From Pseudomonas putida (GTDB lineage Bacteria; Pseudomonadota; Gammaproteobacteria; Pseudomonadales; Pseudomonadaceae): a stretch of DNA of 64,000 nt. The translations under genes were made by a program, and so were the position numbers. The DNA is taken from NCBI RefSeq assembly GCF_001976065.1, contig NZ_MNAH01000010.1, positions 124,001 through 188,000 of the forward strand. Direction: 5' to 3'. The notes under the pieces were generated by a model. That model searched no databases. It was not told the origin of the DNA and saw nothing but the letters and a program-made list of their open reading frames with translations. Below are positions 19,484 to 28,173 of this stretch, one piece after another; the first letter of the stretch is position 1, and the number at the start of each line of letters is the position of its first letter.

Positions 19484-21220
19484 ATGCAAAAGCAGTCGAG
19501 CACCCGCTCAGAACTGTCAGACGCGATTTTTCGCCTGCGCCGCAGCTTTTACTCGCTGGCAGCGTTCAGTGGCGTGATCAACGTCATGATGTTGACGCCA
19601 GCTATTTATATGCTGCAGGTTTATGACCGGGCCCTGGTCAGTCGCAACGTCACAACCTTGACGATGTTGACGATTCTGGTAATCGGCCTGTTCTTGCTGA
19701 TGGCCACGTTGGAAATGTTCCGCACCCGCGTGCTGATCCGGGTCGGCAACTGCCTCGACATGGACCTCAATCGACGCATTTTCACCGCTGCCTTCGAGCG
19801 CAACCTGAGCCGCGCGGGAGGTAACCCGTCCCAGGCCCTGCAAGATCTCGCTCAGGTGCGTCAGTTCCTCACCGGCAATGGCCTGTTCGCATTCTTTGAC
19901 GCGCCATGGACGCCGATCTACCTGCTGGTCGCCTATCTGATCCACCCGCTGCTCGGACTGGTCACGCTGATCGGCTCGCTGATTTTGGTGGGCCTGGCTT
20001 ATCTCACCGAGAAGGCGACACAAAAACCACTGGCCGAAGCCAACCAGGCTGCCCTCTCCTCCGCCAGCTACGCCAACAACAACCTGCGCAACGCCGAAGT
20101 CATCGAGGCCATGGGCATGCTGCCGTCGATCGGCAAGCGCTGGTACCAAAGTCATTTGCGCATTCTGGAGATGCAGACCCTGGCCTCCGACCGTGCCGCC
20201 CTGATCAGCAGCATCGGGCGCTTCGTGCGCATCACTTTGCAGTCACTGATCCTCGGCGCCGGCGCCCTGCTGGCGATTGAAGGCAAAATAACCCCCGGGA
20301 TGATGATTGCTTGCTCAATCCTCACCGGCCGCGCGCTGGGCCCGGTGGAACAAGTCATCGCGTCATGGAAGCAGTTGCTTGGCTGTCGTTCTGCCTGGGG
20401 CCGGTTGAACGAAATGTTGAACGATTATCCGCGCCGGCCACCGAGCATGTCGCTGCAGCGGCCGCTAGGCATGCTGACGGTGGAGAACGTATACGCCGGA
20501 GCCCCCGCCACCAACAATACGATTGTGCGCGGGGTGAGTTTCAACCTTTCTCCCGGCGAAAGCCTTGGCATTATCGGTCCATCCGCCTCGGGCAAATCCA
20601 CCCTCGCCCGCCTGTTGGTCGGCGTCTGGCCGGCACAGGCCGGCAAGGTGCGCCTGGACGGCGCGGACATGTTCACCTGGAACAAGGGCGAACTGGGCCC
20701 CTGGATCGGTTACCTGCCACAGGACGTGGAACTGTTCGAAGGCACCATCGCCGACAACATTGCGCGCTTTGGCGAAGTGGACAGCGACGCGGTCATTCGC
20801 GCCGCCAGGACGACTGGCGTGCACGAGATGATCCTGCGTTTCCCGCAGGGTTATGAAACCCGTCTGGGCACCGATGGCAGCCCGCTTTCCGGTGGCCAGA
20901 AGCAACGCATCGCCTTGGCTCGCGCACTGTATGGAGAACCCAATCTGATTGTGCTGGACGAGCCGAACGCCAACCTCGACGACGTCGGTGAAAAGGCCCT
21001 GGTCGATGCCCTCGCCCAACTCAAGAACCGCGGCGCCACCGTCATTCTGATTTCCCACCGTCCCAATGTGCTCTGCGCCGTCGATAAGGTGCTGATGCTG
21101 CGCGACGGCGGTGTGCAGATGCTCGGCACTCGCGACGAAGTATTCGCAGCGCTGCGCAAGGCCAGTGTGATGCCTGCCGGCGCATCAACTCCACTGGCCT
21201 CCGTCAAAGCACGGGAGTGA
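19484..21220 (+). CDS. Type I secretion ABC transporter (PrtD/HasD type)
   Basis: Inner-membrane exporter of about 578 residues. The transmembrane domain (~20-310) has several hydrophobic spans and starts without a C39 peptidase, as in PrtD/AprD exporters of RTX proteins. The ATPase domain has Walker A GPSASGKST, the signature LSGGQKQRIALARAL, Walker B LIVLDEPNANLD and the H-loop ISHR. I take the ATG at 19484 (MQKQSSTRSEL) behind GGGGAGGA rather than the earlier ATG at 19442, which has no ribosome site. It is the first gene of a three-gene operon and most likely exports the giant peroxidase encoded divergently. Confidence 0.92.
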   Translation: MQKQSSTRSELSDAIFRLRRSFYSLAAFSGVINVMMLTPAIYMLQVYDRALVSRNVTTLTMLTILVIGLFLLMATLEMFRTRVLIRVGNCLDMDLNRRIFTAAFERNLSRAGGNPSQALQDLAQVRQFLTGNGLFAFFDAPWTPIYLLVAYLIHPLLGLVTLIGSLILVGLAYLTEKATQKPLAEANQAALSSASYANNNLRNAEVIEAMGMLPSIGKRWYQSHLRILEMQTLASDRAALISSIGRFVRITLQSLILGAGALLAIEGKITPGMMIACSILTGRALGPVEQVIASWKQLLGCRSAWGRLNEMLNDYPRRPPSMSLQRPLGMLTVENVYAGAPATNNTIVRGVSFNLSPGESLGIIGPSASGKSTLARLLVGVWPAQAGKVRLDGADMFTWNKGELGPWIGYLPQDVELFEGTIADNIARFGEVDSDAVIRAARTTGVHEMILRFPQGYETRLGTDGSPLSGGQKQRIALARALYGEPNLIVLDEPNANLDDVGEKALVDALAQLKNRGATVILISHRPNVLCAVDKVLMLRDGGVQMLGTRDEVFAALRKASVMPAGASTPLASVKARE

Positions 21221-21226
21221 CCGATC

Positions 21227-22567
21227 ATGCAGATGAGCCAACACAGCGACATGATTCTCGCCGATCCCAGGAACGAGGTGGACCTGGACGTCGGTAAACA
21301 CGTGCGCTGGGGCATGTTGCTGGTACTCGCCGGCTTCGGCGGTTTCCTCCTGTGGTCCTGGCTGGCGCCGCTGGATGCCGGCGTGGTGGCGACAGGCACG
21401 GTCAAAGTCACCAGCAACCGCAAAGCCGTGCAGCATTTGAGCGGCGGCACCGTGGAGGCCATTCTCGTTCGCGAAGGCGATACCGTGAAAAAAGGCCAGG
21501 AGGTAGTCCGCCTCGACTCGCTGCGCGCCCTTGCCGAACAGGGTGCGGTTGGCGCCCAGTACATCGTCAGCAAGACGGTGGAAAACCGACTGGAAGCGGA
21601 ACGTGACGCGCGCAGTGTGGTGACCTTCGATCCCGAACTGCTCAAACGCTTCGGCAATGACCACCGCCTGGTAGCCGCCATGGATCTGCAACAGCGTCTT
21701 CTGGACACCCGGCGCGCCGGTCTGGCGGGCGAAATCAGCATCCTGGAGGAAAACCTGGCGGCGTCGCAGGTGCAGCTCAAGGGTCTGCAGCAGGTCTATG
21801 GCGCCCGCGCCTCGCAAATCAACTTCCTCAACCAGGAACTGCAAGGCACCCGAGTTCTGGCGGCCGAAGGCTATGTGCCGCGCAACCGCTTGCTTGAGCT
21901 GGAACGCAGCAACGCCGACCTCTCGGCCGGCCAGGCGGAGAACCTCAACAACATCGCTCGCGTGCGTAGCCAGACTACCGAAATCAAGTTGCGCATCCTG
22001 CAGCGCCAGCACGATTACCTGAAGGAAGTCGAATCACAGCTGACTGAAACCGCCAAGGAAAACACCACCCTGGCCGACCGCTTGCGCGCGCTGGACTATG
22101 AAGTGACCCACACGGTGATACGGTCGCCCATCGACGGCATGGTCCAGTCCCTGAGCATTGCCACCGTCGGGGGAGTCATTCAGCCCGGCTTCAAGATCAT
22201 GGAAATCGTCCCGGTCAACGAGCCGCTGCAGGTCGACGCAATGATTCCCGTGCAGGCCATCGACAAGATGGTCCCCGGCCTGCCCGTGGATATCGCGTTC
22301 CCGGCCTTCAACCATGCGCAGACGCCAAACATTCCCGGCCGCGTGAAGACCATCTCCGCTGACCGCCTGCTCGACGAGGAAAGCAAGCAACCGTTCTATC
22401 TGGCTCAGGTGGAAGTCACACCCGATGGCATGAGGCTGCTTGGCAGCAATCACATTCGCCCTGGTATGCCCGCCAGCGTCACCATCAAGACCGGTGAGCG
22501 CAACTTGATGAGCTATCTGCTCAAACCGATGCTCGAACGTGTGGACAGCTCCTTTAAGGAACAATGA
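21227..22567 (+). CDS. Type I secretion membrane fusion protein (HlyD/PrtE family)
   Basis: 446-residue periplasmic adaptor linking the ABC exporter to the outer-membrane channel. It has a short cytoplasmic N-terminus, one membrane span (~27-48, WGMLLVLAGFGGFLLWSW), a lipoyl-like half (VKVTSN...VEAILVREGDTVKKGQ), long alpha-helical hairpins (~95-280) and a C-terminal beta domain (IRPGMPASVTI). It starts 6 nt after the ABC gene behind GGGAG. The stop is one nucleotide before the next start, so the operon is tightly coupled. Confidence 0.92.
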   Translation: MQMSQHSDMILADPRNEVDLDVGKHVRWGMLLVLAGFGGFLLWSWLAPLDAGVVATGTVKVTSNRKAVQHLSGGTVEAILVREGDTVKKGQEVVRLDSLRALAEQGAVGAQYIVSKTVENRLEAERDARSVVTFDPELLKRFGNDHRLVAAMDLQQRLLDTRRAGLAGEISILEENLAASQVQLKGLQQVYGARASQINFLNQELQGTRVLAAEGYVPRNRLLELERSNADLSAGQAENLNNIARVRSQTTEIKLRILQRQHDYLKEVESQLTETAKENTTLADRLRALDYEVTHTVIRSPIDGMVQSLSIATVGGVIQPGFKIMEIVPVNEPLQVDAMIPVQAIDKMVPGLPVDIAFPAFNHAQTPNIPGRVKTISADRLLDEESKQPFYLAQVEVTPDGMRLLGSNHIRPGMPASVTIKTGERNLMSYLLKPMLERVDSSFKEQ

Positions 22568-22568
22568 A

Positions 22569-23897
22569 ATGGACCGTCATTGCATATTCTTCTGCCTGCT
22601 GGGGTTGTCCCTGCCGGCCAGCGCCATGGACCTCAAACAAGCCTGGGATCTGTTGCAGTACCAAGGTCCCGTCTACCGTGCCGCCGTGCATGAAAAAGCC
22701 GCCGGCGAGGAAAACCGCGCCATCGGCAAGGCCGGCCTGCTGCCGCAGGTCAATGCCTCGGCCTACGACAACAAGGTCAATGGCACCCAGCGTCAGAACG
22801 GCATCGACAGGGATCTCGACTACGACTCCAAGGGCGCGAACGTGCGCCTGCGCCAGCCGCTGTTCAACAAACAGAAGATGGCCGAGTACCGCCAGGGCAA
22901 GCAGCGTGCCGACTACAGCGTCGCAGTGTTCGATGCCAAGAGTCAGGACGCCGCGGTGCGCTTGGCCGAAAGCTATTTCGACGTGCTCCTGGCCAGCGAA
23001 ACCATCACCCTTGCCCAGTCCAAGCTGAGCGCTTTCGAAGAGCAACTCGCCTCGGCGAAACGGCGCATGGAGTTGGGGGCCGGCACCGTCACCGACATCG
23101 ACGAGTCGGCCGCTCGTCGCGACCTCGCCGAGGTTGAGCTGATCGAAGCCCAGGACAACCTGGTCAACGCGCGCCGCAAGCTTGAGGAATATATCGGTGA
23201 AACCCCCGAATCGCTGACCACCTTGCGTCCGACCTTTGATACACCACCACTGCTACCAAGCGACCTGCAAGACTGGTTGGTCAAAGCCCAGACCGACAGC
23301 CCGCTGATCCATGCGCGCCGTCATGGCAGCGACCTCGCCGAAGAAGAAGTGAAGCGCGCCAAGGCCGGCCACTGGCCAACGCTGGATTTCGTCGCCGGAT
23401 ATACTGCGGGCGATAGCCAATCAATCTCCGAGTTGAACCAGCGCAACCGCTACGGTTCAATCGGGCTGGAAGTAAACATCCCGTTGTACAGCGGTGGCGG
23501 CACCAGCGCTTTGGCACGCCAGGCCAGCGCCAATAGCTACAAGGCCCTGGACGAACTCGACGCCACGCGCCAGGAAGTCATCACCGGTACCACCCGTGAG
23601 TATCGCGGCGTACAGAGCGGCGCCCAGCGTATTCGCGCCCTGGAGAAAGCAGTGGTGTCCAACGAACGCTCACTGGCTTCGACCCGCAAGGGCTTCAAGG
23701 AAGGAGGTACCAGCACCAACTCGGACGTCCTCAATGCCGAAGAACTGCTCTTCGTTGCGCGCCACGACCTGTTCGAAGCCAAGCTGCGCTACTTGATGTC
23801 GCGCCTGCGCCTGGCCTCCTCGGTGGGTAGCCTGGGCGACGACGATATCGACCACATCAACGACTATCTCGGACCGGAACTGTTGGTCACCAACTGA
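22569..23897 (+). CDS. TolC-family outer membrane channel of the type I system
   Basis: 442 residues with a signal peptide (CIFFCLLGLSLPASAMD) and the two repeated TolC halves: long helices with LAESYFDVLLA and RKLEEYIGE in the first, NIPLYSGG and LFEAKLRYL in the second. I take the ATG at 22569, directly after the HlyD stop. The start of the longer open frame lies inside hlyD. It completes the exporter with the two preceding genes. No clear terminator follows. Confidence 0.9.
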   Translation: MDRHCIFFCLLGLSLPASAMDLKQAWDLLQYQGPVYRAAVHEKAAGEENRAIGKAGLLPQVNASAYDNKVNGTQRQNGIDRDLDYDSKGANVRLRQPLFNKQKMAEYRQGKQRADYSVAVFDAKSQDAAVRLAESYFDVLLASETITLAQSKLSAFEEQLASAKRRMELGAGTVTDIDESAARRDLAEVELIEAQDNLVNARRKLEEYIGETPESLTTLRPTFDTPPLLPSDLQDWLVKAQTDSPLIHARRHGSDLAEEEVKRAKAGHWPTLDFVAGYTAGDSQSISELNQRNRYGSIGLEVNIPLYSGGGTSALARQASANSYKALDELDATRQEVITGTTREYRGVQSGAQRIRALEKAVVSNERSLASTRKGFKEGGTSTNSDVLNAEELLFVARHDLFEAKLRYLMSRLRLASSVGSLGDDDIDHINDYLGPELLVTN

Positions 23898-23982
23898 CGC
23901 TCACCTGCAGCTGACAAGCCAGGAGTTGTTCGAGCGGACAACGCTCCACAGTTTTGAAGGGTCGTTTTCGCAGATCACCCGA

Positions 23983-24494
23983 TCAAACACACGACACGCT
24001 CCAAAGCTGATCCAGCTTCCTGGTGTAGCTCTGGCTCATCATCTCCCGGCGCATGCCCCAATCGGGATTACCCGGCACACTGGCCGCGCGAAGTGTCCCC
24101 TTCCCCACCGGCCATTGATCTGATCCAGCACCGCCATGACGCGGCTCGCCTCGGCCGGTTGCGAAGTGGAGAACAAATCATCGGTGTACTCGCCGGGCTG
24201 GCACAGGTTCAGCAGCATGACTTCCGCCTTGCTGTAGGCGAAGCCGGGGCGGAATACCCGATCCAGCGCGTCGACGGCGGTCTGGTCAGCAGGCGCAGGT
24301 CAACCGTAGGATACGGCAGGTCCACCACGACACCGTTGGCGTATTTGGCTTCCTCGGGGCTGAACATGCCGGTGCGTATGCTGACCCGGATCTTCTTGCA
24401 CAGCGAATTCTGTGCCCTGATTTTTTCCGAGGCGCGCATCATGTAGGTGGCGACGGCCTCCTTGATCGGTGCAAGCTCCTTGAGCCGCAACTGG
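23983..24494 (-). pseudogene. umuC: 3' fragment of a UmuC/RulB-type error-prone DNA polymerase gene
   Basis: The minus strand encodes the C-terminal ~165 residues of a Y-family polymerase V catalytic subunit: KEAVATYMMRASEKIRAQ, KKIRVSIRTG and GVVVDLPYPT, then after a frame change near 24285 FAYSKAEVMLLNLCQPGEYTDD in pieces, ending REMMSQSYTRKLDQLW. It is frameshifted and lacks the catalytic domain. Its upstream end is fused directly to the ercS fragment. The Pseudomonas rulB gene is a known integration site for mobile elements, which fits its position at the edge of an inserted block. Confidence 0.85.
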
Positions 24495-24643
24495 TTTCGA
24501 ACAACCATTTGTAGCGATTGCGCTCGGCTTCCAGCTCGTCCAGGCGCGCGGCGTTCCGGGTAATGGCTCTTGCGCGCCGAATGACTGCCTAGTCCGAGCA
24601 GTCCGGCCAGCGCCCGTTGTTGCTCGTCAGAGGGCTTCACCAT
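24495..24643 (-). pseudogene. ercS: 5' fragment of ercS
   Basis: Starts MVKPSDEQQRALAGLLGLG like the intact ercS at 3315, then loses 2 nt (GCGGCCAGTTCC became GCGGCGTTCC) and shifts frame. It stops matching at TTTCGAACAACC, where the umuC fragment begins. It lacks everything from the PAS domain onward. It still overlaps the ercA stop as in the intact pair. Confidence 0.9.
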
Positions 24644-25790
24644 AGACGACCTCGACATCGCGCTGGCTGGATTCACGCGGGTTGGTGAGGATGCACGGGT
24701 CATCCATGGCATGTTGCGACAGGAATGGAATGTCCGAGGTCCTGACCCCATGCAAGCCGAGGGTTTCGTGAAAACCGATCGCATGCTTGAGAGCGATCAG
24801 GTGTTCAACCAGGCGCCCGCAGATCTGCCGGTGATTGAGGCCCCGGCAGTCGATGCCGAACGTCTCGGCGATGACCTTGAAGCGGTCCGGTGCCGAGTCG
24901 TAGTTGAACGCCACGACGTGTTCCACCAGCACCGCGTTGCACAGGCCATGGGGCAGGTCGAGAAAGCCGCCGAGGCTGTGGGACATGGCATGCACCGCGC
25001 CGAGGATCGCGTTGGAGAACGCCAGGCCGGCCTGCATGCTGCCGAGCATGATTTTCTCGCGCAGGGCGATGTCGGTCGGGTTGGCGATCATCTGCACCAG
25101 GTTGCCGTTGATCAGGCGCATGGCTTCCAGCGCATGGGGATCGGTCAGCGGCCCGTGCCCGGTGGACACGAAGGCTTCGATGGCGTGCACCAGCGCGTCG
25201 ATGCCGGTACAGGCCGACAGGAACGGGTCCATGCTCAGGGTGGTTTCCGGGTCGATCAGCGACACGTCCGGCACCACCGCCTTGCTGACGATGGAGAACT
25301 TCATGCGTTCCTGCTGATTGGAAATGATCACGAACTGCGACACGTCGGCGGAGGTGCCGGCGGTGGTCGGGATCAGGATCAGCGGCGGACTGGGCACGCG
25401 GATGGTGTCCACGCCTTCGAACTCGAGGATGCTGCGGCCATGGGCAACGACAATGCCGATACCTTTACCGCAATCCATCGGGCTGCCGCCGCCGACGGCG
25501 ACGATCACATCGCAGTGGTTTTCCCGGTACAGCTCGGCACCGAGCATCACCTCTTCCACACGCGGGTTGGGCGAGACGGCGCTGTACAGGCAATATTCGA
25601 TGCCCAGGGCTTGCAGGCTGGCTTCGACATCCGCCACCCAACCGGCGGCAATCACTCCCGGATCGCTGACCACCAGCACCTTGCGCGCACCAAAGGTCTT
25701 GGCGTAGTTGCCGACGTTGTGCCGGCAACCGGCACCGAAGATGATTTCAGGCGAAACGAATTTACGCAGCTGGCTGAGACTCTGGCTCAT
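24627..25790 (-). CDS. ercA: Iron-containing alcohol dehydrogenase ErcA (intact copy)
   Basis: 387-residue group III Fe-dependent alcohol dehydrogenase. The NAD-binding part has GGGSPMDCGKGIG. The metal-site region includes GTSADVSQF, HAIEAFVSTGHGP, a HAMSHSLGG segment and LPHGLCNAVL. In Pseudomonas ErcA acts with ErcS-type kinases in controlling PQQ-dependent alcohol oxidation rather than as a main catabolic enzyme. The start at 25790 (MSQSLSQLRKF) is shared with the deleted copy. The ribosome site is weak (AGGCTTTCCA), so a start further upstream cannot be excluded. It lies 121 bp downstream of pqqE on the same strand and overlaps the ercS fragment at its 3' end. Confidence 0.9.
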   Translation of the reverse strand: MSQSLSQLRKFVSPEIIFGAGCRHNVGNYAKTFGARKVLVVSDPGVIAAGWVADVEASLQALGIEYCLYSAVSPNPRVEEVMLGAELYRENHCDVIVAVGGGSPMDCGKGIGIVVAHGRSILEFEGVDTIRVPSPPLILIPTTAGTSADVSQFVIISNQQERMKFSIVSKAVVPDVSLIDPETTLSMDPFLSACTGIDALVHAIEAFVSTGHGPLTDPHALEAMRLINGNLVQMIANPTDIALREKIMLGSMQAGLAFSNAILGAVHAMSHSLGGFLDLPHGLCNAVLVEHVVAFNYDSAPDRFKVIAETFGIDCRGLNHRQICGRLVEHLIALKHAIGFHETLGLHGVRTSDIPFLSQHAMDDPCILTNPRESSQRDVEVVYGEAL

Positions 25791-25911
25791 TGGAAAGCCT
25801 GTTTTTATTGTTTTGGAAGGTAAGGCCCACACTAACGCATCCGGCTGCGAATGCAATCAGACCAATGGCTGGGTTCACCACAGGTCCCACATTGGATTTG
25901 TGTTGCCGGGG

Positions 25912-27054
25912 TCATCCGCGGTAGATCAGCTGCGAAGCCTTCGCATTGCGCAACGTCAGGTGTTCCATGCCCTGCCCCGGCGCTTCTGCTTCCTCGCGAG
26001 CCTTGAGGATGACGCCATGGTAAGGCGACTTGCTGCACACCGGGTCGGCATTGGCGGCGTCGCCGGTGAGCATGAACGCCTGGCAGCGGCAGCCACCCAG
26101 GTCCTTGTGTTTTTCATCGCAGGAACGACACGGCTCCTTCATCCAGTCATCGCCACGGAAACGGTTGAAACCCAAAGATTGGTTCCAGATGTGCTCGATG
26201 CTGTGCTCGCGCACGCTGGGAAACTGCACAGGCAGTTGCCGGGCGCTGTGACAAGGCAACGCCGTGCCGTCCGGGGTGATGTCGAGAAACAGGTTGGCCC
26301 AGCCGTTCATGCAGGTCTTGGGTCGTTCTTCGTAGTAGTCCGGGGTGACGAATATCAGCTTGCACGGATGACCCTGCGCTTCGAGTCGCTCGCGGTATTC
26401 ATTGGTGATGCGCTCGGCCCGTTGCAATTGCTCCCGGGTCGGCAACAGGCCGACGCGGTTGAGCTCGGCCCAGCCATAGAACTGGCAGGTGGCCAACTCG
26501 ACGAAATCCGCCTCCAGCTCCAGGCACAGATCAATGATCTTCGCGATGTCATCGATGTTGTGCCGATGGGTGACGAAGTTCAGCACCATCGGATAACCCT
26601 GGGCTTTCACCGCCCGGGCCATCGCCAGCTTCTGCGCGAAAGCCTTGCGCGAGCCGGCGAGCATGTTGTTCACCGCTTCGTCGGCGGCCTGGAAACTGAT
26701 CTGGATGTGATCGAGCCCGGCGACCTTGAAGTCGCGCACCTTCTGCTCGGTCAGGCCGATGCCGGAGGTGATCAGGTTGGTGTAGTAGCCCATGTCCCGC
26801 GCGGCCTTGATCAACTCGGCCAGGTCTTGCCGCACCAGGGGCTCGCCACCGGAAAAGCCCAATTGTGCGGCGCCCATGTCCCGCGCCTCACGAAAGACGC
26901 GAATCCATTCCTCGGTACTCAGTTCCTCGCCATGCCGGGCGAAATCCAGGGGATTGGAGCAATACGGACACTGCAGCGGACAGCGATAGGTCAGCTCCGC
27001 CAGCAGCCACAACGGCGGCCCCGGCAGCGCCTCACTCGATCCAGAATTGCGCAT
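25912..27054 (-). CDS. pqqE: PQQ biosynthesis radical SAM enzyme PqqE
   Basis: 380-residue radical SAM protein that cross-links the conserved Glu and Tyr of PqqA, the first step of PQQ synthesis. The SAM cluster motif C25-x3-C29-x2-C32 (CPLQCPYC) is intact, as is the GGEPL SAM-binding motif. The C-terminal SPASM-type cysteines occur in CRSCDEKHKDLGGCRC. It overlaps pqqD by 23 nt, so the two are translationally coupled. Confidence 0.97.
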   Translation of the reverse strand: MRNSGSSEALPGPPLWLLAELTYRCPLQCPYCSNPLDFARHGEELSTEEWIRVFREARDMGAAQLGFSGGEPLVRQDLAELIKAARDMGYYTNLITSGIGLTEQKVRDFKVAGLDHIQISFQAADEAVNNMLAGSRKAFAQKLAMARAVKAQGYPMVLNFVTHRHNIDDIAKIIDLCLELEADFVELATCQFYGWAELNRVGLLPTREQLQRAERITNEYRERLEAQGHPCKLIFVTPDYYEERPKTCMNGWANLFLDITPDGTALPCHSARQLPVQFPSVREHSIEHIWNQSLGFNRFRGDDWMKEPCRSCDEKHKDLGGCRCQAFMLTGDAANADPVCSKSPYHGVILKAREEAEAPGQGMEHLTLRNAKASQLIYRG

Positions 27055-27304
27055 GGGCCACCTCCAGGAATGCCAGCACGTCCTCGTCGATGCCCGGCAC
27101 GTCGGGAAAACTCGCCGTCAGCCGATCGATGATCGCCGCGACGCTGCGCTGGCCGTCCACCAGATCGAGAATCTGACCGGCACTGGTGTTGAGCTTGATC
27201 ATGCCTTCGGGGTACAGCAGCACATGGCAGTCCTGGCGCGGTTCCCATTGCAGGCGAAATCCCCGGCGCAACGACGGTGACTGCTCGCGACTGATCAGGC
27301 TCAC
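27032..27304 (-). CDS. pqqD: PQQ biosynthesis peptide chaperone PqqD
   Basis: 90-residue RRE-fold protein that binds PqqA and presents it to PqqE. Typical features are RRGFRLQWEP, QDCHVLLYPEGMIKLN and the C-terminal helix with FLEVAHAQFWIE. It overlaps pqqC by 4 nt (ATGA) and pqqE by 23 nt. Confidence 0.97.
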   Translation of the reverse strand: MSLISREQSPSLRRGFRLQWEPRQDCHVLLYPEGMIKLNTSAGQILDLVDGQRSVAAIIDRLTASFPDVPGIDEDVLAFLEVAHAQFWIE

Positions 27305-28053
27305 AGTTCAATCCCCCGATGCCAGACGTTGTCCCCGGTGACGGTGTGATACGGCGGGCGTTCCAGCTCATAGGCCATACTCATCGCGTCGAGCATGCAC
27401 CACAGCACGTCGAGCTTGAACTGCAGGATCTGCAGCATGCGTTGCTGGGCCTCGAGGGTGACGTAGTGCGCAAGCGTGATGCGCAAGCCGTGTTCGACAT
27501 CCCGTCGGGCCTGACTCAGGCGCGTGCGAAAGTAGTCGTAGCCGGCGACGTCGATCCATGGGTAATGGGTCGGCCAGGCATCGAGTCGCGACTGATGGAT
27601 CTGCGGCGCGAACAGTTCGGTCAGCGAGCTGCTGGCTGCCTCCTGCCAGCAGGCACGGCGGGCGAAATTGACGTAGGCATCCACGGCGAAACGCACGCCG
27701 GGGAGCACCAGTTCCTGAGAGAGGATCTGCTCGCGGTCGAGCCCCACCGCCTCGCCCAGGCGTAGCCAGGCTTCGATACCGCCCTCGCTGCCCGGTGCAC
27801 CGTCATGATCGATGATCCGTTGCAGCCATTCCCGGCGCACTTCGCGGTCCGGGCAGTTGGCCAGGATCGCGGCATCCTTGAGCGGGATGTTGAGCTGGTA
27901 ATAGAAGCGATTGGCGACCCAGCCCTGGATCTGTGCGCGGCTGGCGCGGCCGGCGTACATGGCTTGGTGGAAGGGGTGATGAATGTGGTAGTAGGCGCCC
28001 TTGGCGCGCAGGGCGGCTTCGAATTCGCTGGGGGTCATGGGGGTGTCGGTCAT
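27301..28053 (-). CDS. pqqC: Pyrroloquinoline-quinone synthase PqqC
   Basis: 250-residue cofactorless oxidase that carries out the final ring closure and oxidation to PQQ. Family motifs HPFHQAMYAG, RFYYQLNIPLKDAAILANCPD and YPWIDVAGYDYFRTRL are present. Start ATG behind GGAG. A REP element separates it from pqqB. Confidence 0.97.
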   Translation of the reverse strand: MTDTPMTPSEFEAALRAKGAYYHIHHPFHQAMYAGRASRAQIQGWVANRFYYQLNIPLKDAAILANCPDREVRREWLQRIIDHDGAPGSEGGIEAWLRLGEAVGLDREQILSQELVLPGVRFAVDAYVNFARRACWQEAASSSLTELFAPQIHQSRLDAWPTHYPWIDVAGYDYFRTRLSQARRDVEHGLRITLAHYVTLEAQQRMLQILQFKLDVLWCMLDAMSMAYELERPPYHTVTGDNVWHRGIEL

Positions 28054-28090
28054 TGCGGGTCTCCGAATTTGGCGGTGTCTGAACTGACGC

Positions 28091-28165
28091 CTTCGCGGGC
28101 AAGCCCGCGCCTACAGGGGCTGCGGTGTTCACAAAACCTGTGGGAGCGGGCTTGCTCGCGAAGGG
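28091..28165. repeat. REP pair inside the pqq operon (between pqqB and pqqC)
   Basis: Two REP units in inverted orientation (CTTCGCGGGCAAGCCCGCGC and GTGGGAGCGGGCTTGCTCGCG) fill the pqqB-pqqC gap. In the transcript they would fold and could affect relative expression or RNA stability of pqqB against pqqCDE. Confidence 0.85.
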
Positions 28166-28173
28166 GTCGTCGG

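Larger units (their letters stand above)
24495..25867. repeat. Right copy of the duplicated erc segment
   Basis: Direct repeat partner of 3165-3842. This copy has a complete ercA and runs on into the complete pqqE, so it preserves the ancestral ercA-pqqE junction. Confidence 0.9.
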
